Translations under genes and position numbers: made by a program
In this document: positions 10,734 through 24,400 of the stretch, piece after piece
Layout of the letters: the number at the start of each line of letters is the position of its first letter
Position numbering within the stretch: position 1 is the stretch's first letter
Notes under the pieces: model-generated
Told to the model about the DNA's origin: nothing
The model's input: only the letters and a program-made list of their open reading frames with translations
Databases searched by the model: none
Source: Skeletonema tropicum
Lineage: Eukaryota > Bacillariophyta > Thalassiosirophyceae > Thalassiosirales > Thalassiosiraceae
Reading direction: 5' to 3'
Assembly: GCA_037178625.1 (NCBI GenBank)
Contig: CM074128.1
Location: forward strand, 124,001-188,000
Length of the DNA stretch: 64,000 nucleotides

Positions 10734-13700
10734 TCCACCACCATAAAGCATCGTCTCTTTTTCTCCCAGACCTTCTACTCTGCATGCTTAACATCGTTCA
10801 TCGATACTCCAAATCAACCTTCGTCACCTTCTTTCTCGCCAGAATGGCTGTCATGTATTTTTCACTGCCCTCTACCTGCATTTTTCAGACGACAAAACAA
10901 TGAGAATGCCTTGCCTTGCATTTCCCCCTTTGTACTAGCTCATTGTACAATGCACATCAAAGCTGTATAACTGCCTGTGCTATCGTCTCTCCTATTAATT
11001 GGACTTCGAAAACTACATATATCTTCAAAAAGTGGACTGCAACTGGTTGCAGTTCTCTCCACAGACAGCACAGTCGCGACGAGCCCATCACTCCCAATTT
11101 AGAATATTAAGCCAGCCTTGATTAACAAAGATTCGTCAATGTTCTCTAACCTCTGCACCAAGGCATTGTGGGTCCTCTTCTAATTCTGAGATGGATACAT
11201 CCCCAATCCCAAAATAATAATTACCACCACACCCACATGCTCGGCCAATTTGAACCAGTGTGTTGACTTGTATGAGTATATGAATATTCAGCAATAATTT
11301 ACACCCCCTGAATCAGCAATCACTTCATAGTAACGTGTCGATGATTATCGAGTCGAGCAGACGAATGAACCATCGAAAATAGAAGCGATAGCACGATATT
11401 CGGCCTTCGGCCGTGCCGCAGCCGTTCGCTGCCAATTGCGGGCGAATGGAACGAAACGAAACACCGGCTGGCACCCCGAATGTATCACGAGGTGTTAGAG
11501 AAGGGGAAAAGTTGTTGATGGGCTCGTCATTATTATTGTTAATGGTGTCTACTACGGTCGAAACCGTCATGGTTTGGTGATTATTTTGATATTGTCGTAC
11601 TGGTTTGGCTTTTGGCTGAGAGTTAGTGTGGGGCTCCTTTAGGTTCTTTCTGTGCTACGGTAAACTAAATTCGATCACTGGTAGTTTGAACAAGAAAAGC
11701 ATCTGTGAATGGCTGGAAAAAGTGTGGGTTGTGATGATGTGGGCCCAGCGCTAACCAATCCCGCCACTAGACATCTGCTACTAGCGTCATGTACCTGGAA
11801 GAGAGCGGCGAGTTAGTCCAACTGACTTGATAGGTGACGTCATGCCCGGTACTCGATCGCTAAAATCGCTTCAAAAAGCCACCGGCAACCGGCAACCGGC
11901 ATGCAATCATCAATCATGCCACACCCACACCCGATCTCTGTCTTCGGATAGATCAATCATGTTGCCAGCCACCGCTGTACTTCGCTGCCGCTCAATCATG
12001 GGTTCATTTACACTTGTCGCCGCTGAAGTAGCTCATATTTCAGTTTGCTTTTGCTTGCTCTTTGGTCAAACAGAACTACGATGGCTTCTTATTCATCGAT
12101 TACAGTTGCTGGCGGCAAACGCTACAAGCAATCATCAGCCGACCGCAGTGATGCTATCTCTTCAAATGGCAATCATGGCAGCACGAAGCAGCCTCCCGCT
12201 AAGATCCAACCTTATCATTATCAAGGCATTCCGTCAACGATGGAAAGAAAAGAAACAGGAGGCACCTGCTAATCACTTGGGCTCCGTTTCATCACTCAGG
12301 CCCTGGCATCGTTGCCTTTCAACCGCCGATCTTTAAATTTCGTGCATCGTTTGAGGTTCTTAAAAATATTCCAAACACCATCATCAACTTCAAAAACAAC
12401 AGCTTCAACTTCAACAACAACAGCAGCAGCAGCAGCAAACGTGCCGCATTTTCTGAAAGCAATTCTTCAGCAGAACCTGCTACCAAAAGAGTAAAGTCAA
12501 TCATCCCTACCCCTACGCAGGCAGCACCAAAGGTGTTGCGCAAGAAGAAGTGCCGCTCCTACAATGGTCGTAAAAAGAGGAGTCCTTCAGTTGATGAGAA
12601 TGAAGCGTCCCCAGCGATATTTGCCTACAAAGGCAAAGCTACTAATGCAACAACTGCTCCAACTAAAGTCACAGTCACAGCTACAGCTACAGCTTCGAGG
12701 TCGAGGGCGCATGTTCCAAACAAAAAGCGCAGATCTGATGATTCAATGAATGAAATTGAAATGGGAGCACCTCTCCAAAGGAAGAAAATCGCCCAGCAAC
12801 AGAGTGCCGATGAGCCAGTCCAGAGCGATGTACCAATCTTTCGTCATGGTGGTTATACAGCGGCTGCCAAGGTGGATTCCAACGCTGATATGCAGGTTGA
12901 TTCCAACCAAGAAACCACCGATTACTATTGCTCTTCTTCTAGCGACGAAGATTCGCTCGCTGGTTTGTCGTTCCTTCCTGATACACCTATGGACTATTCA
13001 TCTGAATCTGACTCCGAAGAAGGTTCTCTGGAGTCCACCAGCCGCCAAGATTGGGATGCTCGTATGAGCAATGATGATGCTGCAACGATCATTCAGGCCT
13101 TCATTAGAGGCATCAGCGCTCGCACGATGAAGCCAAGGGCCAGGCCACAAGCGGAGTTTGCTACTAATCAAGGCCAAGAATGGGAAATGGAAGAGGAAGA
13201 TGATAATCATGTTGATTATGCAGCAACATCTACTGAAGATGCATCTTCCAGCATTGAGACTGCTACTGAGGAGGAAGCCGACTTCTCATCGCAAACATCT
13301 GGAGAAATGGAAGAGGAAGATGATAATGATGCAGATACAGCAACATCTACTGATACTACCGTGGAGGAAGCCAACGATGGCGATGTTGGTGGGGTTGTTG
13401 ATGAGGATGCAATTGAGTTGGCACCTCAGGGAAAAGCTGTTGAAGAGGGTGATGAAAGAGAGGACGAAGTTGTTGCGGACAACAGGGTCCAGCCACAATT
13501 AGAGTTTGATGTGGCTCACAATACTGCCGATGAAGATGATAAAGATGCATCTTCCAGCAGCGATACTACCGTGGAGGAAGCCAACGATGGCGATAGTGGT
13601 GCATCTCTCGAAGCGGAAGAAGTCAATGAGCAAATATCCAATGTATTGGCTCAAACCATCTCGGCAGTTGAAAGGAGGGAGAGAAAGGAGCGCTCTTATC

Positions 13701-16056
13701 TTCGTGAAAAAGCAAGGCTTGAATGCACATTAGATGGAGATTATTGGCGAAGGCCCACTCGTCGTCGCAAAATCGTGCGAGTGTGAAGAAACAAAAGGCA
13801 GTACTTTGTCATGCAATTCTATGTTCCGTGTTCTGGTCGCTGTGTGAGTGTTTGTTCAGTGCAAGTGGGGGAAGGGTAAGTAAGCTCGTGAGCGAGTGAG
13901 GATATGCAACGTGATTATGAGATATTTTGTATGGCGGATCCAAGATGTATGCTGGACGCTGTTTCTTGTCGATGGTATCAATCGTATCCGGTGTGATCAT
14001 GGCTATGTTTGCCGTTTTGAGGTTGGGCCTCCAAAAGTTCAAGTGGGACTCGAGGAAGAGTATAACTTCCATCTTATCTTGTTGTTATGAAGGTCAGTAA
14101 CCAGGCTGACCAAGTTGGATATGGCAAGTTCTTTTATGCCTGGGTGTGAAGATAGGGTTAGGATTAATCCTAACCCTAACCCCAAAGTTAATCCCTCCTT
14201 CGCTCTGTGCGGAGGAGGTGCGAGTCCTGGTTTCTCGTGCTGATTGTTGACGAATCCATTTTGGATTAAAAGATCAGAATGCCTTGTGCATTAGAACGTA
14301 TCCCTCTTCACACCCGCTGATTTATCAGCTATCCTCTCTGTGGTTTCGATTTTGCTGGTTCTGCGGGCAGTTTTTACTTTGGCGAATGAACTTACTGGAG
14401 AATCCACACCTCTCGTTGGCAAGTATGACTTTGTTCTCCGATGGATGTTGCTTTGGTATTCAAGTCAAGAATAGTTTGGGGCATCTTTGGGTTGTTTCCG
14501 CTGGGTTTGTGGGCGTTGGATGCAATCCTTCTCGCTGGGCTTACTCACTGTCGGTTTATTGGACATGCTGATCACACACAATCACACACACGCGACAAAT
14601 GCTCAGGAATCTCCGTCTTCACACATGACATCACTACCGACCACCGATATGCCGCATCGCAAAACTCCTTCACCTTCTTGAACAAAAAAAGACCAACGAC
14701 TTCTACCTCTTCACCACTTTGGACTTACTTACAACGACTTCAAATGAAACATTGACTTGGAAAGAAAGCAAAAACTGAAAAGAAAACAATAACAAAGCAA
14801 ATCAATAAGTAGAATAAAAATAGTCAAAAAAGGAAAACCACAAATCCGACTAATTCAATCTACTTATCTCGTCTTTGAAGGCAACACTCGCCTCTAGTGC
14901 CCAAGCTTCTAACGAATCAACTATTTCAACGACTTTGAGAATTCGTACTACATGAGAAAACATTAAGCATTCTCAATAGGTATCGGGTGATAGCTGACAT
15001 ACGCACATCAAATCCCAACCAACTATCTACTCAACAGGGCACTCCCAAGACTTCATAATTCTCAGATCAGCTAATCAGCCACGAGGCTGTAGCATCGCTT
15101 CAACATACTCAAACCGTCTGCGCAGTGCTAATGCGCTTCTATACTATCATCGCAAAGTTTAATGAGCCACTAGAAGCTCCTCATACGCATATCGACGACG
15201 ATAGATAGGATGTGGTGGACTGTCGTGCTGCGTGTCAGCCCCAATTGGACCTCTCAGATCAGCTAATCAGCCACGAGGCTGTAGCATCGCTTCAACATAC
15301 TCAAACCGTCTGCGCAGTGCTAATGTGCTTCTATACTATCATCGCAAAGTGTAATGGGCAACTAGAAGCTCCTCATATGCCATCGACGACGATAGATAGG
15401 ATGTGGTGGACTGTCGTGCTGCGGGCCAGCCCCAATTGGACCTCGCAGATCAGCTGATCAGCTATGAAAAGGGTGGAAACCAACAACAGATAACCAAATC
15501 TATTCAATTGCCTTCTCTCATTGCATGCTATGTTAGCGTTCGCCTCTGACGTCTGATGTCATCACCTCACTCGATCTTGCGGCAGCTGCTCGCTGTGTAG
15601 GATAAGTCGAGTTGGGCTATATCAATCTTGCTGAGACGTATGTTGACATCTGTGATCATAATAGCAACCTTCAGCCTCCATGCTCTACTTCACCTCATCT
15701 TCACTGTGTCATCGGGTGGTACTGATACTGACCACTAATTCTATGTCTCTCTCTCTGAATTGCTATCGCTACTGCTACTCTTCGCGTAATAGGAGCAGTG
15801 GACTTCGTGATGTGGTTGTTTGCGACAAGTTGTTCCGAAATGTATCATCTATCATCATTGATAGGCCTATCTCGCAGATCTACCAATCTGTTCCGCCCCT
15901 ATCACTCCATTTCACGCAAAGAAAATGACGGAGTATGCTTATTATCATTCATCGATACTCCAAGTCAACCTGTTCCCTTTTCTTTTCTGTAAGAGTGACT
16001 TCTTGCACTTTTCATGGCGTCTCTCTTGTAGTTTCATTTGTCAAATACACCTCTTT
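10734..16056 (+). repeat. Tandem macrosatellite unit 3 (most divergent internal unit)
   Basis: 5323 bp, the shortest unit. Upstream of the gene it has small deletions (the aggaagaggag segment near 11,355 is missing; gtgctgaatacttac is reduced to gtgatgatg near 11,730; the taagtg after gaagagag near 11,811 is lost) and several extra single bases. A block from about 11,600 to 11,690 (ggctcctttaggttctttctg, taaactaaattcgatcactggtag) differs from units 1, 2, 4, 5 and 6 but matches unit 7. Confidence 0.96.
12081..13786 (+). pseudogene. IQ-motif gene, array copy 3, frameshifted
   Basis: The normal ATG is present, but three single-base changes occur within about 70 bp: one c lost in gcattccgtc (near 12,230), one a lost in aaagaaacagg (near 12,252) and one g gained in actcaggccc (near 12,299). 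The net shift is -1, so translation from the ATG ends at 12,272 after about 63 residues. Downstream, the normal frame is open from 12,533 to 13,786 and still encodes the basic clusters, IQ motif and acidic tail (417 residues from a TTG). Two of the three changes are in short homopolymers, so sequencing error is a real alternative to true decay. Confidence 0.75.
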
Positions 16057-19000
16057 TCCACCACCATAAAGCATCGTCTCTTTTTCTCCCAGACCTTCTA
16101 CTCTGCATGCTTAACATCGTTCATCGATACTCCAAATCAACCTTCGTCACCTTCTTTCTCGCCAGAATGGCTGTCATGTATTTTTCACTGCCCTCTACCT
16201 GCATTTTTCAGACGACAAAACAATGAGAATGCCTTGCCTTGCATTTCCCCCTTTGTACTAGCTCATTGTACAATGCACATCAAAGCTGTATAACTGCCTG
16301 TGCTATCGTCTCTCCTATTAATTGGACTTCGAAAACTACATATATCTTCAAAAAGTGGACTGCAACTGGTTGCAGTTCTCTCCACAGACAGCACAGTCGC
16401 GACGAGCCCATCACTCCCAATTTAGAATATTAAGCCAGCCTTGATTAACAAAGATTCGTCAATGTTCTCTAACCTCTGCACCAAGGCATTGTGGGTCCTC
16501 TTCTAATTCTGAGATGGATACATCCCCAATCCCAAAATAATAATTACCACCACACCCACATGCTCGGCCAATTTGAACCAGTGTGTTGACTTGTATGAGT
16601 ATATGAATATTCAGCAATAATTTACACCCCTGAATCAGCAATCACTTCATAGTAACGTGTCGATGATTATCGAGTCGAGGAAGAGGAGCAGCAGACGAAT
16701 GACCATCGAAAATAGAAGCGATAGCACGATATTCGGCCTTCGGCCGTGCCGCAGCCGTTCGCTGCCAATTGCGGGCGAATGGAACGAAACGAAACACCGG
16801 CTGCACCCCGAATGTATCACGAGGTGTTAGAGAAGGGGAAAAGTTGTTGATGGCTCGTCATTATTATTGTTAATGGTGTCTACTACGGCCGAAACCGTCA
16901 TGGTTTGGTGATTTTTTTGATATTGTCGTACTGGTTTGGCTTTGGCTGAGAGTTAGTGTGGGCTTAGTGTGGGGCTTTACCTCTAGAGAGGTTATTTCTG
17001 TGCTACGGTAAAGTAAGTATCACTGGTATTTTGAACAAGAAAAGCATCTGTGAATGGCTGGAAAAAGTGTGGGTTGTGCTGAATACTTACTTTTATAATA
17101 TGAATGATGTGGCCCAGCCGTAACCAATCCCGCCACTAGATATCTGCTACTAGCGTAATGTACCTGGAAGAGAGTAAGTGGCGAGTTAGTCCAACTGACT
17201 TGATAGGTGACGTCATGCCCGGTACTCGATCGCTAAAATCGCTTCAAAAAGCCACCGCAACCGGCAACCGGCATGCAATCATCAATCATGCCACACCCAC
17301 ACCCACATCTCTGTCTTCGGATAGATCAATCATGTTGCCAGCCACCGCTGTACTTCTCTGCCGCTCAATCATGGGTTCATTTACACTTGTCGCCGCTGAA
17401 GTAGCTCATATTTCAGTTTGCTTTTGCTTGCTCTTTGGTCAAACAGAACTACGATGGCTTCTTATTCATCGATTACAGTTGCTGGCGGCAAACGCTACAA
17501 GCAATCATCAGCCGACCGCAGTGATGCTATCTCTTCAAATGGCAATCATGGCAGCACGAAGCAGCCTCCCGCTAAGATCCAACCTTATCATTATCAAGGC
17601 ATTCCCGTCAACGATGGAAAGAAAAGAAAACAGGAGGCACCTGCTAATCACTTGGGCTCCGTTTCATCACTCAGCCCTGGCATCGTTGCCTTTCAACCGC
17701 CGATCTTTAAATTTCGTGCATCGTTTGAGGTTCTTGAAAATATTCCAAACACCATCATCAACTTCAAAAACAACAGCTTCAACTTCAACAACAGCAGCAG
17801 CAGCAGCAGCAGCAGCAAACGTGCCGCATTTTCTGAAAGCAATTCTTCAGCAGAACCTGCTACCAAAAGAGTAAAGTCAATCATACCTACCCCTACGCAG
17901 GCAGCACCAAAGGTGTTGCGCAAGAAGAAGTGCCGCTCCTACAATGGTCGTAAAAAGAGGAGTCCTTCAGTTGATGAGAATGAAGCGTCCCCAGCGATAT
18001 TTGCCTACAAAGACAAAGGCAAAGCTACTAATGCAACAACTGCTCCAACTAAAGTCACAGTCACAGCTACAGCTACAGCTTCGAGGTCGAGGGCGCATGT
18101 TCCAAACAAAAAGCGCAGATCTGATGATTCAATGAATGAAATTGAAATGGGAGCACCTCTCCAAAGGAAGAAAATCGCCCAGCAACAGAGTGCCGATGAG
18201 CCAGTCCAGAGCGATGTACCAATCTTTCGTCATGGTGGTTATACAGCGGCTGCCAAGGTGGATTCCAACGCTGATATGCAGGTTGATTCCAACCAAGAAA
18301 CCACCGATTACTATTGCTCTTCTTCTAGCGACGAAGATTCGCTCGCTGGTTTGTCGTTCCTTCCTGATACACCTATGGACTATTCATCTGAATCTGACTC
18401 CGAAGAAGGTTCTCTGGAGTCCACCAGCCGCCAAGATTGGGATGCTCGTATGAGCAATGATGATGCTGCAACGATCATTCAGGCCTTCATTAGAGGCATC
18501 AGCGCTCGCACGATGAAGCCAAGGGCCAGGCCACAAGCGGAGTTTGCTACTAATCAAGGCCAAGAATGGGAAATGGAAGAGGAAGATGATAATCATGTTG
18601 ATTATGCAGCAACATCTACTGAAGATGCATCTTCCAGCATTGAGACTGCTACTGAGGAGGAAGCCGACTTCTCATCGCAAACATCTGGAGAAATGGAAGA
18701 GGAAGATGATAATGATGCAGATACAGCAACATCTACTGATACTACCGTGGAGGAAGCCAACGATGGCGATGTTGGTGGGGTTGTTGATGAGGATGCAATT
18801 GAGTTGGCACCTCAGGGAAAAGCTGTTGAAGAGGGTGATGAAAGAGAGGACGAAGTTGTTGCGGACAACAGGGTCCAGCCACAATTAGAGTTTGATGTGG
18901 CTCACAATACTGCCGATGAAGATGATAAAGATGCATCTTCCAGCAGCGATACTACCGTGGAGGAAGCCAACGATGGCGATAGTGGTGCATCTCTCGAAGC

Positions 19001-21440
19001 GGAAGAAGTCAATGAGCAAATATCCAATGTATTGGCTCAAACCATCTCGGCAGTTGAAAGGAGGGAGAGAAAGGAGCGCTCTTATCTTCGTGAAAAAGCA
19101 AGGCTTGAATGCACATTAGATGGAGATTATTGGCGAAGGCCCACTCGTCGTCGCAAAATCGTGCGAGTGTGAAGAAACAAAAGGCAGTACTTTGTCATGC
19201 AATTCTATGTTCCGTGTTCTGGTCGCTGTGTGAGTGTTGTTCAGTGCAAGTGGGGGAAGGGTAAGTAAGCTCGTGAGCGAGTGAGGATATGCAACGTGAT
19301 TATGAGATATTTTGTATGGCGGATCCAAGATGTATGCTGGACGCTGTTTCTTGTCGATGGTATCAATCGTATCCGGTGTGATCATGGCTATGTTTGCCGT
19401 TTTGAGGTTGGGCCTCCAAAAGTTCAAGTGGGACTCGAGGAAGAGTATAACTTCCATCTTATCTTGTTGTTATGAAGGTCAGTAACCAGGCTGACCAAGT
19501 TGGATATGGCAAGTTCTTTTATGCCTGGGTGTGAAGATAGGGTTAGGATTAATCCTAACCCTAACCCCAAAGTTAATCCCTCCTTCGCTCTGTGCGGAGG
19601 AGGTGCGAGTCCTGGTTTCTCGTGCTGATTGTTGACGAATCCATTTTGGATTAAAAGATCAGAATGCCTTGTGCATTAGAACGTATCCCTCTTCACACCC
19701 GCTGATTTATCAGCTATCCTCTCTGTGGTTTCGATTTTGCTGGTTCTGCGGGCAGTTTTTACTTTGGCGAATGAACTTACTGGAGAATCCACACCTCTCG
19801 TTGGCAAGTATGACTTTGTTCTCCGATGGATGTTGCTTTGGTATTCAAGTCAAGAATAGTTTGGGGCATCTTTGGGTTGTTTCCGCTGGGTTTGTGGGCG
19901 TTGGATGCAATCCTTCTCGCTGGGCTTACTCACTGTCGGTTTATTGGACATGCTGATCACACACAATCACACACACGCGACAAATGCTCAGGAATCTCCG
20001 TCTTCACACATGACATCACTACCGACCACCGATATGCCGCATCGCAAAACTCCTTCACCTTCTTGAACAAAAAAAGACCAACGACTTCTACCTCTTCACC
20101 ACTTTGGACTTACTTACAACGACTTCAAATGAAACATTGACTTGGAAAGAAAGCAAAAACTGAAAAGAAAACAATAACAAAGCAAATCAATAAGTAGAAT
20201 AAAAATAGTCAAAAAGGAAAACCACAAATCCGACTAATTCAATCTACTTATCTCGTCTTTGAAGGCAACACTCGCCTCTAGTGCCCAAGCTTCTAACGAA
20301 TCAACTATTTCAACGACTTTGAGAATTCGTACTACATGAGAAAACATTAAGCATTCTCAATAGGTATCGGGTGATAGCTGACATACGCACATCAAATCCC
20401 AACCAACTATCTACTCAACAGGGCACTCCCAAGACTTCATAATTCTCAGATCAGCTAATCAGCCACGAGGCTGTAGCATCGCTTCAACATACTCAAACCG
20501 TCTGCGCAGTGCTAATGCGCTTCTATACTATCATCGCAAAGTTTAATGAGCCACTAGAAGCTCCTCATACGCATATCGACGACGATAGATAGGATGTGGT
20601 GGACTGTCGTGCTGCGTGTCAGCCCCAATTGGACCTCTCAGATCAGCTAATCAGCCACGAGGCTGTAGCATCGCTTCAACATACTCAAACCGTCTGCGCA
20701 GTGCTAATGTGCTTCTATACTATCATCGCAAAGTGTAATGGGCAACTAGAAGCTCCTCATATGCCATCGACGACGATAGATAGGATGTGGTGGACTGTCG
20801 TGCTGCGGGCCAGCCCCAATTGGACCTCGCAGATCAGCTGATCAGCTATGAAAAGGGTGGAAACCAACAACAGATAACCAAATCTATTCAATTGCCTTCT
20901 CTCATTGCATGCTATGTTAGCGTTCGCCTCTGACGTCTGATGTCATCACCTCACTCGATCTTGCGGCAGCTGCTCGCTGTGTAGGATAAGTCGAGTTGGG
21001 CTATATCAATCTTGCTGAGACGTATGTTGACATCTGTGATCATAATAGCAACCTTCAGCCTCCATGCTCTACTTCACCTCATCTTCACTGTGTCATCGGG
21101 TGGTACTGATACTGACCACTAATTCTATGTCTCTCTCTCTGAATTGCTATCGCTACTGCTACTCTTCGCGTAATAGGAGCAGTGGACTTCGTGATGTGGT
21201 TGTTTGCGACAAGTTGTTCCGAAATGTATCATCTATCATCATTGATAGGCCTATCTCGCAGATCTACCAATCTGTTCCGCCCCTATCACTCCATTTCACG
21301 CAAAGAAAATGACGGAGTATGCTTATTATCATTCATCGATACTCCAAGTCAACCTGTTCCCTTTTCTTTTCTGTAAGAGTGACTTCTTGCACTTTTCATG
21401 GCGTCTCTCTTGTAGTTTCATTTGTCAAATACACCTCTTT
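16057..21440 (+). repeat. Tandem macrosatellite unit 4
   Basis: 5384 bp. Distinguished from units 1-2 by an extra a just before the gene (cagaactacgATG), an expanded AGC tract in the gene, a 6-bp gacaaa insertion in the gene, and ttttataatatg near 17,092. One c is missing from the cacccctgaatc near 16,625. The spacer is otherwise as in unit 1, with no further gene seen. Confidence 0.97.
17454..19172 (+). CDS. IQ-motif acidic probable nuclear protein, array copy 4 (572 aa, longest)
   Basis: Open from ATG to TGA. It is four residues longer than copy 1: the Ser tract has eight Ser preceded by two Asn (copy 1: five Ser preceded by three Asn), and an in-frame Lys-Asp is added (AYKDKGKATN versus AYKGKATN) near residue 185. 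The rest, including the IQ motif and C-terminal basic tail, matches copy 1. Unit 7 shares the Lys-Asp insertion, which points to sequence exchange between non-adjacent units. Confidence 0.8.
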   Translation: MASYSSITVAGGKRYKQSSADRSDAISSNGNHGSTKQPPAKIQPYHYQGIPVNDGKKRKQEAPANHLGSVSSLSPGIVAFQPPIFKFRASFEVLENIPNTIINFKNNSFNFNNSSSSSSSSKRAAFSESNSSAEPATKRVKSIIPTPTQAAPKVLRKKKCRSYNGRKKRSPSVDENEASPAIFAYKDKGKATNATTAPTKVTVTATATASRSRAHVPNKKRRSDDSMNEIEMGAPLQRKKIAQQQSADEPVQSDVPIFRHGGYTAAAKVDSNADMQVDSNQETTDYYCSSSSDEDSLAGLSFLPDTPMDYSSESDSEEGSLESTSRQDWDARMSNDDAATIIQAFIRGISARTMKPRARPQAEFATNQGQEWEMEEEDDNHVDYAATSTEDASSSIETATEEEADFSSQTSGEMEEEDDNDADTATSTDTTVEEANDGDVGGVVDEDAIELAPQGKAVEEGDEREDEVVADNRVQPQLEFDVAHNTADEDDKDASSSSDTTVEEANDGDSGASLEAEEVNEQISNVLAQTISAVERRERKERSYLREKARLECTLDGDYWRRPTRRRKIVRV

Positions 21441-24400
21441 TCCACCACCATAAAGCATCGTCTCTTTTTCTCCCAGACCTTCTACTCTGCATGCTTAACA
21501 TCGTTCATCGATACTCCAAATCAACCTTCGTCACCTTCTTTCTCGCCAGAATGGCTGTCATGTATTTTTTCACTGCCCTCTACCTGCATTTTTCAGACGA
21601 CAAAACAATGAGAATGCCTTGCCTTGCATTTCCCCCTTTGTACTAGCTCATTGTACAATGCACATCAAAGCTGTATAACTGCCTGTGCTATCGTCTCTCC
21701 TATTAATTGGACTTCGAAAACTACATATATCTTCAAAAAGTGGACTGCAACTGGTTGCAGTTCTCTCCACAGACAGCACAGTCGCGACGAGCCCATCACT
21801 CCCAATTTAGAATATTAAGCCAGCCTTGATTAACAAAGATTCGTCAATGTTCTCTAACCTCTGCACCAAGGCATTGTGGGTCCTCTTCTAATTCTGAGAT
21901 GGATACATCCCCAATCCCAAAATAATAATTACCACCACACCCACATGCTCGGCCAATTTGAACCAGTGTGTTGACTTGTATGAGTATATGAATATTCAGC
22001 AATAATTTACACCCCCTGAATCAGCAATCACTTCATAGTAACGTGTCGATGATTATCGAGTCGAGGAAGAGGAGCAGCAGACGAATGACCATCGAAAATA
22101 GAAGCGATAGCACGATATTCGGCCTTCGGCCGTGCCGCAGCCGTTCGCTGCCAATTGCGGGCGAATGGAACGAAACGAAACACCGGCTGCACCCCGAATG
22201 TATCACGAGGTGTTAGAGAAGGGGAAAAGTTGTTGATGGCTCGTCATTATTATTGTTAATGTGTCTACTACGGCCGAAACCGTCATGGTTTGGTGATTTT
22301 TTTGATATTGTCGTACTGGTTTGGCTTTGGCTGAGAGTTAGTGTGGGCTTAGTGTGGGGCTTTACCTCTAGAGAGGTTATTTCTGTGCTACGGTAAAGTA
22401 AGTATCACTGGTATTTTGAACAAGAAAAGCATCTGTGAATGGCTGGAAAAAGTGTGGGTTGTGCTGAATACTTACTTTTATAATATGAATGATGTGGCCC
22501 AGCCGTAACCAATCCCGCCACTAGATATCTGCTAGCGTAATGTACCTGGAAGAGAGTAAGTGGCGAGTTAGTCCAACTGACTTGATAGGTGACGTCATGC
22601 CCGGTACTCGATCGCTAAAATCGCTTCAAAAAGCCACCGGCAACCGGCAACCGGCATGCAATCATCAATCATGCCACACCCACACCCACATCTCTGTCTT
22701 CGGATAGATCAATCATGTTGCCAGCCACCGCTGTACTTCTCTGCCGCTCAATCATGGGTTCATTTACACTTGTCGCCGCTGAAGTAGCTCATATTTCAGT
22801 TTGCTTTTGCTTGCTCTTTGGTCAAACAGAACTACGATGGCTTCTTATTCATCGATTACAGTTGCTGGCGGCAAACGCTACAAGCAATCATCAGCCGACC
22901 GCAGTGATGCTATCTCTTCAAATGGCAATCATGGCAGCACGAAGCAGCCTCCCGCTAAGATCCAACCTTATCATTATCAAGGCATTCCCGTCAACGATGG
23001 AAAGAAAAGAAAACAGGAGGCACCTGCTAATCACTTGGGCTCCGTTTCATCACTCAGCCCTGGCATCGTTGCCTTTCAACCGCCGATCTTTAAATTTCGT
23101 GCATCGTTTGAGGTTCTTGAAAATATTCCAAACACCATCATCAACTTCAAAAACAACAGCTTCAACTTCAACAACAGCAGCAGCAGCAGCAGCAGCAGCA
23201 AACGTGCCGCATTTTCTGAAAGCAATTCTTCAGCAGAACCTGCTACCAAAAGAGTAAAGTCAATCATACCTACCCCTACGCAGGCAGCACCAAAGGTGTT
23301 GCGCAAGAAGAAGTGCCGCTCCTACAATGGTCGTAAAAAGAGGAGTCCTTCAGTTGATGAGAATGAAGCGTCCCCAGCGATATTTGCCTACAAAGGCAAA
23401 GCTACTAATGCAACAACTGCTCCAACTAAAGTCACAGTCACAGCTACAGCTACAGCTTCGAGGTCGAGGGCGCATGTTCCAAACAAAAAGCGCAGATCTG
23501 ATGATTCAATGAATGAAATTGAAATGGGAGCACCTCTCCAAAGGAAGAAAATCGCCCAGCAACAGAGTGCCGATGAGCCAGTCCAGAGCGATGTACCAAT
23601 CTTTCGTCATGGTGGTTATACAGCGGCTGCCAAGGTGGATTCCAACGCTGATATGCAGGTTGATTCCAACCAAGAAACCACCGATTACTATTGCTCTTCT
23701 TCTAGCGACGAAGATTCGCTCGCTGGTTTGTCGTTCCTTCCTGATACACCTATGGACTATTCATCTGAATCTGACTCCGAAGAAGGTTCTCTGGAGTCCA
23801 CCAGCCGCCAAGATTGGGATGCTCGTATGAGCAATGATGATGCTGCAACGATCATTCAGGCCTTCATTAGAGGCATCAGCGCTCGCACGATGAAGCCAAG
23901 GGCCAGGCCACAAGCGGAGTTTGCTACTAATCAAGGCCAAGAATGGGAAATGGAAGAGGAAGATGATAATCATGTTGATTATGCAGCAACATCTACTGAA
24001 GATGCATCTTCCAGCATTGAGACTGCTACTGAGGAGGAAGCCGACTTCTCATCGCAAACATCTGGAGAAATGGAAGAGGAAGATGATAATGATGCAGATA
24101 CAGCAACATCTACTGATACTACCGTGGAGGAAGCCAACGATGGCGATGTTGGTGGGGTTGTTGATGAGGATGCAATTGAGTTGGCACCTCAGGGAAAAGC
24201 TGTTGAAGAGGGTGATGAAAGAGAGGACGAAGTTGTTGCGGACAACAGGGTCCAGCCACAATTAGAGTTTGATGTGGCTCACAATACTGCCGATGAAGAT
24301 GATAAAGATGCATCTTCCAGCAGCGATACTACCGTGGAGGAAGCCAACGATGGCGATAGTGGTGCATCTCTCGAAGCGGAAGAAGTCAATGAGCAAATAT

